NCBI GenBank assembly: GCA_014729275.1
Contig: WJKE01000037.1
Location: 1 to 32,579, forward strand
Reading direction: 5' to 3'
Source of the DNA: Candidatus Peregrinibacteria bacterium
GTDB lineage: Bacteria > Patescibacteriota > Gracilibacteria > UBA1369 > LOWO2-01-FULL-3
Length of the DNA stretch: 32,579 bases
Shown one piece after another: positions 25,887-32,579 of this stretch; position 1 is the first letter of the stretch; the number at the start of each line of letters is the position of its first letter. The notes beneath the pieces were generated by a model. It was not told where the DNA came from. It did no database searches and saw only the letters and a program-made list of their open reading frames with translations. The position numbers and the translations under genes were made by a program.

Positions 25887-28800
25887 TTATTGAATTTTTG
25901 ATAATACTTTTACGAGGTCTTCTCTTTTTTGGACGATTAGCCCTATTCCCACTGCGGAAATTAGTAGAAGCAAGTATGTGCTGAATTCCGGGATTGGTGG
26001 AGGATCTTCATCTCCATCAAATAACCATTTAACGTTATTGCCGGAATCGGTTGAGCCGGTACTTCTTACATCAATATATGTTGTATTTGTGTTTGTGCTG
26101 TCTTTAACATCTACGTATGAAATGGTTCTTGTTCCCTGTGGATCAATATACCATGTTCGCTCTGAAGCTGTGGGGCTTGTAGAGGTTGATCTTAGTAATA
26201 GCCTTGCAGATTCCGATGCACCCTGAAGAGTGAGGGTGTTAGTTATTACTGTAGATTCTCCCGCTTCGAAGTATAAAGTATCCTCAGAAGTTACAATTTT
26301 TGTAAAATCGTAAAACGATGTATCGTTCGGACCTCCTATTGTTTGTGCACTACCCGTTAAAGTAACATTTTTATTCCCGGGTGTAAATTTTGCTACTCCA
26401 TCAGTCGCGTTTTGGCATGTACTATTCCCTTCTTCCGAAGGACAAACTATCCAGTTTCCATCTATTTCAATGTCAGCTTTATTGTTTGTATGTAGTGTTC
26501 CTCCGTAAACTGTAATATCTCCCGCGATATCCAATGTTGTATCTGAAGCTGTGTTACCTAAATAAAGGATATCGCTTACAGCGTTTTTTGTTATTGCAAG
26601 ATTGTTTAGGTTGATTGTTGCTACGTCTGCATCAAGGTAAGAGTTTCCATCACCCCTAAACTCAAGTGTTCCCGAGCTCATAGAAAACATATCAGAATTG
26701 ATATCTATGCCGCCGTCCAGCTGTAGAGCTTTTGCTGAAGGGGTGAATGTTCCGGAGTTTAATACTATTGCATGTCTTGTATCTGTATTCGTTGAAATTA
26801 CGGAATTTGTGCCTGCCGCGCTAAATGTACCTCCGGTTATGTTAAGCGTTCCGTTAAAAGTTACGTTTCCTGTATTTGAATTTCCCGCTGAATATGTTCC
26901 TCCATCTAAAGTTGTTGCTCCGGTATGAATTATATCAGCCGTACCTGCATTGAAAGATCCTCCGTTCATATCGAAAGTTTCTTTGAAGGTAAGATTAGCA
27001 CTAGTGGTATTTGTGAATGCTCCACTCACAATTTTAAAATCATTGAAACAAGAAATTGCATTTGCTGAAGTTGTTTCAATTTCAAGTGAGCCAAAATTTG
27101 AAGCGCTGATTGTAATATTAAGACAGTCGGTTAGCCCTGATATATCGGGAAAATCAAAATTGTTTGCGCTAAGTTTTAAATAGAGATTACCTGTTCCGCC
27201 ATCAAAGGTTGTAGCCCAATCAAGATCATCGTTTGCGTAAATCGTTCCAACCGTAGTTCCTCCTTTGTATTCTCCATTTTGAAGATAAAGTAATCCATTC
27301 ACATTCATTGTAGGGGCGCTATTGTTTCCAAATTGCAAACTGTATCCCTCTGACTTATTAATGGTGAAATTATTAACTGTAAGAGCTGATGCTGAATCAA
27401 AAATTGCATTTGATGATCCGGTTGATTCTATTGTACCGTTACTGGTGAAGGTTCCTCCATTAATGTCTAATCCTCCGGTTATGTAAAATGTTCCGGATGC
27501 TGGGGTTGTGAATGATCCTGTGTTTAATACAATTGCTGTATCGAGGTCAGCTAATGTTGAGGTGAGGCTTGAAGCTGTAGAGGCATTCAGTGTTCCCCCA
27601 TCAAAGCTTATTTGTCCATCAAAATTACCTGAACCTGCTAATGTATATGTTCCTCCATCAATAGAAACAGCATTGTCGTGGTCGACAGTACCACTTCCTG
27701 TTGAAATTGTTCCTCCATTTATATCAAATGTTGAATTGAATATTAGTGTATTGCTGTCTCCATCTGTAAATGTACCATCGTTGATTACCACCGCCCCTGC
27801 AAAAGTTAGATCAATTGCGGCTGAAGAATTTGTAAATGTAGGACCTGATCCGCTTGGGTCGTCATTTATTGTTAGCCCTTGTATGGTTTGTGCATGTGTA
27901 CCGGAAGTTGATACTGTTAGGGTTGAAGAGTGATTTGAGTTGTCTAGTTCTAAATTAGGTACGGGAATACCATCTGGGATGGTTAGGTTGTTTGTTCCCG
28001 AATGTTTAAGAACTATTGTTCCGGTTCCTCCGTCAAAAGTTTCGTTCCAGGTTGTTCTAAAGTTTGAAGATATTTTTCCCGACCCTTCAATAAGACCATT
28101 TTCAAGTACCAATGTACTGCTTAAATTCATGATGTCTCCTGATGCTACACTTACATAATTGGTGGCGGTTCCTTTATTAATGTCTACACGATAGAAATCT
28201 TCTGAACCTGCCCCATCAAAAAGCGTTACTACTGAATCTGTTGAACCGTCAAACTCCAAATATCCCGCTGTAGCTGAGAGGTTTGTTCCCCCATAAATGC
28301 TTAAATTTCCTGATAATGTAGTTGCGGTTGTACTTAAGGTTGTAGTAGCTGAAGGGCTTCCGATTTTACCAAGTGTAAGACTTCCGTTAAAATCAACTGA
28401 TGTAGCAGATTCCATGTTAAATGTTGCGTCGTTGGTGTAAGAGCCTGAAGTGTTTACAACTGTATCTGCATTAATATAAATGTTACCTGCTGAAGCTGTG
28501 AATGTTCCCTCATATAAATACACATCGTCGTTAAAAGTTGTGTCGTATGTTCCTGTAATTAAAGTACCCCCTGCGTTTACAAACCTGGAATTGAATGTAA
28601 CAGCACCACCTATAGGATCAACTCCTTGAGTATGATTCATGTCGACTGTTCCTCCATATACATTTACCTGTGCATTGAAAATAGTTGGAACAAATATATA
28701 ACCTGTTTGTGTTTGAGTATCTTTATCTGCAATAAAAAGGTCTAAGTTACCTTGCTCAATATTTACCAATCCGGTAAATGTTGCTGCTGTATTGTTTGAA

Positions 28801-29963
28801 CTTTCCCCAATTCTTTCTATTGTAATATTTGGGTTGTTTAATGTGAATTTAGGAACTTGAGCACCGTTTTGTATGACACCGCCTGTTGTGGCAGTTCCTC
28901 CAATAATAACTTCGGTACCAGATCCACCATCAAATCCTGAGTAACAAAAGAATTGACCATTGGTTGTAATAGTGTTTGTACCAGTTAGAGCCCCATTTGT
29001 AAGGATTAGTGCGGATGAAACTGTGGTATTTCCATTCACTTCAAATGTAGAACCTGATCCTGTTAAATCAACTTCTATTCTGTAAAATTCATAAGCTCCT
29101 GAGGATCTGGCGTCAGTAATGTATGGAGTTGCTGAACTAGCCGCATCATCGAATATTAGAGTTCCTGTTCCTTCATTAACCGTTGCTCCGGAAGCTATAT
29201 CCAAATAATTATCAATATATATATCTCCACCAAGATTAACTGTTCCTCCGTCTACATCAAAAAATGCGGCAATATCCCAGCTTCCGCCTGAAGACATTGT
29301 TAATGTTCCTCCGTCTACATTTAAATTTCTTCCTACTGTAACTGCAGAAATTCCTGTATCAATTGTTCCGGAGGTTAGGTATAAATCATTATTAAAATCT
29401 GTTGACCCGTCTAATGTGATAAATGCGCTATCCGCCCAGGTATGAAATCCAGATCCACCGTTATTTAGTGTTGCTGCGTTTCCGTTCATATCAAAAACCC
29501 CGCCATTCCAATCTACTCCTCCATCTACTACAAAATCTCCGTATAAGTTTACTGTTGCGCCGTTTTGGGTAAAGTTTCCTCCAACATCTATTGTTCCTGC
29601 TCCTCCATTTATTACTCCGGTTCCAATTGTGAATGCTCCAAGAATGTTGAGATTTGAAGAAGTTGTAACTGTAATTGTATCACCATATGGGCTTACAAGC
29701 TCAAGGCTGTTAATAGTAAAGCCTGTGTCAATGGTACAATCTCCGGATCCTGACTGGAAGTAAACGTCGTCGTCTGATTGTGGGAGCACGTCGGTTCCGT
29801 CGCTTGAATCCCAACAATTTGTATCGTTCCATGAACCGTCACAGCCAATGTTGCTATCATCCCAGTTCCAGGTGTCTGCGAAACTTTGTGAGCTTAGGGC
29901 CAGCGATAGGAATACTGATAAGAATAACAGTTTCCCGAATTTTGTTTTTAGTGTGTTTTTCAT
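25887..29963 (-). CDS. Secreted G/T/N-rich beta-helix-like repeat protein with PEF-CTERM-like C-terminal tail (1358 aa)
   Basis: Signal peptide MKNTLKTKFGKLLFLSVFLSLALSSQSFA. Recurrent DGGT(Y/F/L)...G.. strands (e.g. SIDGGTYTLAGSGNFDGQISFDGGTLNAS). C-terminal PPPIPEFSTYLLLLISAVGIGLIVQKREDLVKVLSKIQ. Confidence 0.9.
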   Translation of the reverse strand: MKNTLKTKFGKLLFLSVFLSLALSSQSFADTWNWDDSNIGCDGSWNDTNCWDSSDGTDVLPQSDDDVYFQSGSGDCTIDTGFTINSLELVSPYGDTITVTTSSNLNILGAFTIGTGVINGGAGTIDVGGNFTQNGATVNLYGDFVVDGGVDWNGGVFDMNGNAATLNNGGSGFHTWADSAFITLDGSTDFNNDLYLTSGTIDTGISAVTVGRNLNVDGGTLTMSSGGSWDIAAFFDVDGGTVNLGGDIYIDNYLDIASGATVNEGTGTLIFDDAASSATPYITDARSSGAYEFYRIEVDLTGSGSTFEVNGNTTVSSALILTNGALTGTNTITTNGQFFCYSGFDGGSGTEVIIGGTATTGGVIQNGAQVPKFTLNNPNITIERIGESSNNTAATFTGLVNIEQGNLDLFIADKDTQTQTGYIFVPTIFNAQVNVYGGTVDMNHTQGVDPIGGAVTFNSRFVNAGGTLITGTYDTTFNDDVYLYEGTFTASAGNIYINADTVVNTSGSYTNDATFNMESATSVDFNGSLTLGKIGSPSATTTLSTTATTLSGNLSIYGGTNLSATAGYLEFDGSTDSVVTLFDGAGSEDFYRVDINKGTATNYVSVASGDIMNLSSTLVLENGLIEGSGKISSNFRTTWNETFDGGTGTIVLKHSGTNNLTIPDGIPVPNLELDNSNHSSTLTVSTSGTHAQTIQGLTINDDPSGSGPTFTNSSAAIDLTFAGAVVINDGTFTDGDSNTLIFNSTFDINGGTISTGSGTVDHDNAVSIDGGTYTLAGSGNFDGQISFDGGTLNASTASSLTSTLADLDTAIVLNTGSFTTPASGTFYITGGLDINGGTFTSNGTIESTGSSNAIFDSASALTVNNFTINKSEGYSLQFGNNSAPTMNVNGLLYLQNGEYKGGTTVGTIYANDDLDWATTFDGGTGNLYLKLSANNFDFPDISGLTDCLNITISASNFGSLEIETTSANAISCFNDFKIVSGAFTNTTSANLTFKETFDMNGGSFNAGTADIIHTGATTLDGGTYSAGNSNTGNVTFNGTLNITGGTFSAAGTNSVISTNTDTRHAIVLNSGTFTPSAKALQLDGGIDINSDMFSMSSGTLEFRGDGNSYLDADVATINLNNLAITKNAVSDILYLGNTASDTTLDIAGDITVYGGTLHTNNKADIEIDGNWIVCPSEEGNSTCQNATDGVAKFTPGNKNVTLTGSAQTIGGPNDTSFYDFTKIVTSEDTLYFEAGESTVITNTLTLQGASESARLLLRSTSTSPTASERTWYIDPQGTRTISYVDVKDSTNTNTTYIDVRSTGSTDSGNNVKWLFDGDEDPPPIPEFSTYLLLLISAVGIGLIVQKREDLVKVLSKIQ

Positions 29964-30851
29964 TTATATTCTGTTTTTATATTTATTTAAGCTATTTAAA
30001 GTACTTGAATTTTTATAGCCTTGTAATAATTTGGCGTAGTTTTTGTGGTTCTCCTTCATGGCAAATAGATAATTTAGTGCCAGGTATCCTCCCATTAAGA
30101 ATGGCCCCATCATGAAAGATAGATTCATTTCGAGGAAAATATTGAATATTGCGTGGAGGCCGATTGAAATTATTAATCCCTCGAGTAGTTTTTCCTGGTG
30201 GAAAAGTTTTTCTTTTCTAAGATTGAAAAGCTTGTGTAAAAGTACTGTCCAATGTTTTCTTTTTTCTCGCAGTTCGCGTTGAAGTATGGGCCGTGCGAAG
30301 TGTGCAACTCCATAGTAATATCCCAATATTCCGGAGAATAATAAATGCGCGAATGTTGAGAAAGCTGATCTGAAGAGGAATGGTAGAAGAAGGTTGTATG
30401 GTCCTTCCGCCAACCAAATATTGTAGAAATACAGTATGTTTTCTGTGAATGAAAAACCAAGTGCTGCTACGATGAAAAATTCTATTGCGTCGTCAACACT
30501 GAGGATTTCGTCGTCATCAATAATTTTTACTGAGAGCAACTTCATTATTTCCTCAATTAGCCCTACTATCATGAAGGTAATCACAACCGATAGAGGCAGA
30601 ACGATTAAGTTTGTAAAACCAATTATGTCATCCTTGTAGATATCTGCGACTCGGAATGCGTTTAGCCATGGCAAAAACTGCCAGGAGATTTTGTAAAGGA
30701 GTATGGGAAAAACTGCCAGTGCCCCTACTATAAAGGTTAGGGCAATGAGCTTTTTGTCGCGGGGATTCTTTCTGTAGAAGATTGTTCCCCAGATGACAAC
30801 CGGCACAAAGGCAAGCAGGATAGATCCAAATATTTGCAGCAGTACAGACAT
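29964..30851 (-). CDS. PrsW-family intramembrane glutamic protease
   Basis: Multiple TM segments with VGLIEEIMKLLSV, ALGFSFTENILYFY, FAHLLFSGILGYYYGVAHF and SIGLHAIFNIFLE, the usual PrsW EE / E / H motif order. Confidence 0.85.
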   Translation of the reverse strand: MSVLLQIFGSILLAFVPVVIWGTIFYRKNPRDKKLIALTFIVGALAVFPILLYKISWQFLPWLNAFRVADIYKDDIIGFTNLIVLPLSVVITFMIVGLIEEIMKLLSVKIIDDDEILSVDDAIEFFIVAALGFSFTENILYFYNIWLAEGPYNLLLPFLFRSAFSTFAHLLFSGILGYYYGVAHFARPILQRELREKRKHWTVLLHKLFNLRKEKLFHQEKLLEGLIISIGLHAIFNIFLEMNLSFMMGPFLMGGYLALNYLFAMKENHKNYAKLLQGYKNSSTLNSLNKYKNRI

Positions 30852-30898
30852 TTTTTAGTTTTTGTTTTTTGTTTTTTAATTAATTTATTATAACATAT

Positions 30899-32029
30899 TT
30901 ATTTTATTTTTACAAGTGTAATGTTTTGCGCTTCTGTAAAGGTATTACTCAAATTTGATAAGTCGGTTGTTGAAATAATTGTCTGGCAGGATTTTATGGC
31001 TTTAATAAGGTGAATTTGTCTAGTGGGATCAAGTTCTGAAAAAACGTCGTCCAGCAGTAAAATTGGTGCATAGCCGGTTTTTTCTTTAATAAATTCAATT
31101 TCTGCGAATTTAATTGCAAGGAGTAGTGTGCGAAATTCTCCTCTGGATGATGCGCGATTTATGTCCTTGCCGTCTATGTAAAACAATATGTCGTCGCGGT
31201 GGGGGCCTGCAGTTGTTTTTGCCTGGCGGATGTCGCGGGCGAGCCTGTTAAAGAGCTCGTCCGCAAAATTTTGCTCAATTGTTTCGATCTGCCGGCCCCC
31301 GTCCCCCTTAATAACCTTAGTAGAGTACTCAACTTCAACCCTCTCGTCTTTACCTGAAATATCTCTATAAATTTTCTCAAGATTATCATTTAAAAATTCC
31401 ACGAGCTTATTTCTGTAAAACATTATTTCGCTTCCAAATGAGATTAACTGTTTATTCCAGACCTCCAGATCATCCATTAGAAGCTTAGAATCTTTGCCTT
31501 TAAATTTTGCCTCACGAATTTCGTATAAAAGCACATTTCGTTGTTTTAAAACCTTTTTATAGCTTGAAAAAGCCGATAGGTATTTTTTGTTTGTCTGGGA
31601 AAGCAGAATATTCATGTATTTGCGACGCAAAGACGGGCTTAAATAAAGCATATTCAGATCTTCGGGATGAAAAAGTACTGTTAACAGATTCCCAAAATAT
31701 TCACTATTTTTTAAATCGACCTGATTTTTTTTAAAATTCTTAATTCTGCGCGGAGTACGGGAGTAGAATACCTCCAAATCCATCTTTTCATTATCAGCGC
31801 TTATCTCACCTTTTACACGCAGATAATCCTCTCCCCATTTAATCTGATCATCGGGTGCGGAAGTTCTAAAAGATTTTCCAAGAGACAAGGTATATACGGC
31901 TTCAATTAAATTGGTTTTTCCCCGCCCGTTTGGCCCTTCCAGAACAGTTAAAGTATTATCATCCTCAAAAATCCATTCATAAGTACTGTAATTTCTAAAG
32001 TTTTCAAGTTGTAGTCTTAGAATTTTCAT
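30899..32029 (-). CDS. recF: DNA replication and repair protein RecF
   Basis: MKILRLQLENFRNYSTYEWIFEDDNTLTVLEGPNGRGKTNLIEAVYTLSLGKSFR ... FRTLLLAIKFAEIEFIKEKTGYAPILLLDDVFSELD. Confidence 0.97.
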   Translation of the reverse strand: MKILRLQLENFRNYSTYEWIFEDDNTLTVLEGPNGRGKTNLIEAVYTLSLGKSFRTSAPDDQIKWGEDYLRVKGEISADNEKMDLEVFYSRTPRRIKNFKKNQVDLKNSEYFGNLLTVLFHPEDLNMLYLSPSLRRKYMNILLSQTNKKYLSAFSSYKKVLKQRNVLLYEIREAKFKGKDSKLLMDDLEVWNKQLISFGSEIMFYRNKLVEFLNDNLEKIYRDISGKDERVEVEYSTKVIKGDGGRQIETIEQNFADELFNRLARDIRQAKTTAGPHRDDILFYIDGKDINRASSRGEFRTLLLAIKFAEIEFIKEKTGYAPILLLDDVFSELDPTRQIHLIKAIKSCQTIISTTDLSNLSNTFTEAQNITLVKIK

Positions 32030-32128
32030 GATAATTTTTCCTTGATTTAATCACTTAATATGCACTTTTACCTTGCCACGTGATGAAAATATTTACTAGC
32101 TAAATTTATTATATAAAGATCCCACACT

Positions 32129-32579
32129 ATGCCTAAAAATGAAATTGATATAACTGCGATGCGTCATTCTTGCGCTCATGTGCTGGCTCAGGCCGTGCTG
32201 GATATGTTTCCTGAGGCAAAACTTGCAATTGGACCGGATATTGAAAATGGATTTTATTATGATTTTGATCTACCTCGTACCTTAATTCCCGAGGATCTAC
32301 CGCTTCTGGAGAAAAGAATGAAGCATATAATCAAGCAAAATCAGCGTTTTGTTAAGCGTGAAGAACCTGCCGATAGAGCGATCCAGTTCTTGCAACAAAC
32401 AGGTCAGGTTTATAAAGAGGAACTTGCAAAAGAGTTTAAGGAAGAAGGTAAAACACTTACCTTTTATGAAAATTTCTCTCCAAATAGTGATAAGCCAACT
32501 TTTGTGGATCTTTGTGAAGGGCCTCATCTCGAGCATACCGGCCAAATTAAAGCATTCAAATTAACTCACGTTGCCGGAG
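32129..32579 (+). CDS. thrS: Threonyl-tRNA synthetase, 5' part (truncated by window end), lacking the N-terminal TGS domain
   Basis: ATG at 32129: MPKNEIDITAMRHSCAHVLAQAVLDMFPEAKLAIGPDIENGFYYDFDLPRTLIPEDLPLLEKRM...VDLCEGPHLEHTGQIKAFKLTHVAG; runs off the window so not in the ORF track. Confidence 0.95.
   Translation, partial: MPKNEIDITAMRHSCAHVLAQAVLDMFPEAKLAIGPDIENGFYYDFDLPRTLIPEDLPLLEKRMKHIIKQNQRFVKREEPADRAIQFLQQTGQVYKEELAKEFKEEGKTLTFYENFSPNSDKPTFVDLCEGPHLEHTGQIKAFKLTHVAG

Noticed and set aside
26698-28158. Series of plus-strand ORFs (76, 77, 141, 72 aa) antisense to the beta-helix protein
   Set aside because: Mirror translations of the DGGT repeats (P/S/V-rich); the sense ORF has a signal peptide and C-terminal sorting-like tail.
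1-32579. tRNA, rRNA, transposase, integrase, or toxin-antitoxin genes
   Set aside because: No convincing tRNA cloverleaf, rRNA segment or mobile-element protein was recognised; the Xis-like HTH has no integrase beside it.

Overview
This is an AT-rich bacterial window, possibly from a Patescibacteria/CPR-type genome (low-confidence inference). It is dominated by surface and secretion genes. From left to right it holds: the 5' end of a minus-strand ORF; a GNAT acetyltransferase; a divergent methyltransferase-like protein; a 4761-aa secreted multidomain giant; and four co-directional secreted Cys-containing proteins that appear to share motifs and end at a probable terminator. The giant has a C25/gingipain-like N-terminus, a PDZ-like domain, Big_1/Ig-like domains, FG-GAP/VCBS, DUF11, a Cys module, a PDLP-rich region, SLH domains and TSP3-like acidic repeats. 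Next come a 56-aa zinc-ribbon ORF missing from the ORF track and a MerR/excisionase-type HTH gene. Its upstream region carries a degenerate direct-repeat array in strict 10-bp register. The rest is uvrA, a highly charged unknown protein, a 1358-aa secreted beta-helix-like repeat protein with a PEF-CTERM-like tail, a PrsW-family protease, recF, and the 5' part of a thrS that lacks the N-terminal TGS domain. The most promising leads are the phased array beside the HTH gene and the giant-protein operon with its small secreted partners. All family calls come from reading the sequence; no database search was run.
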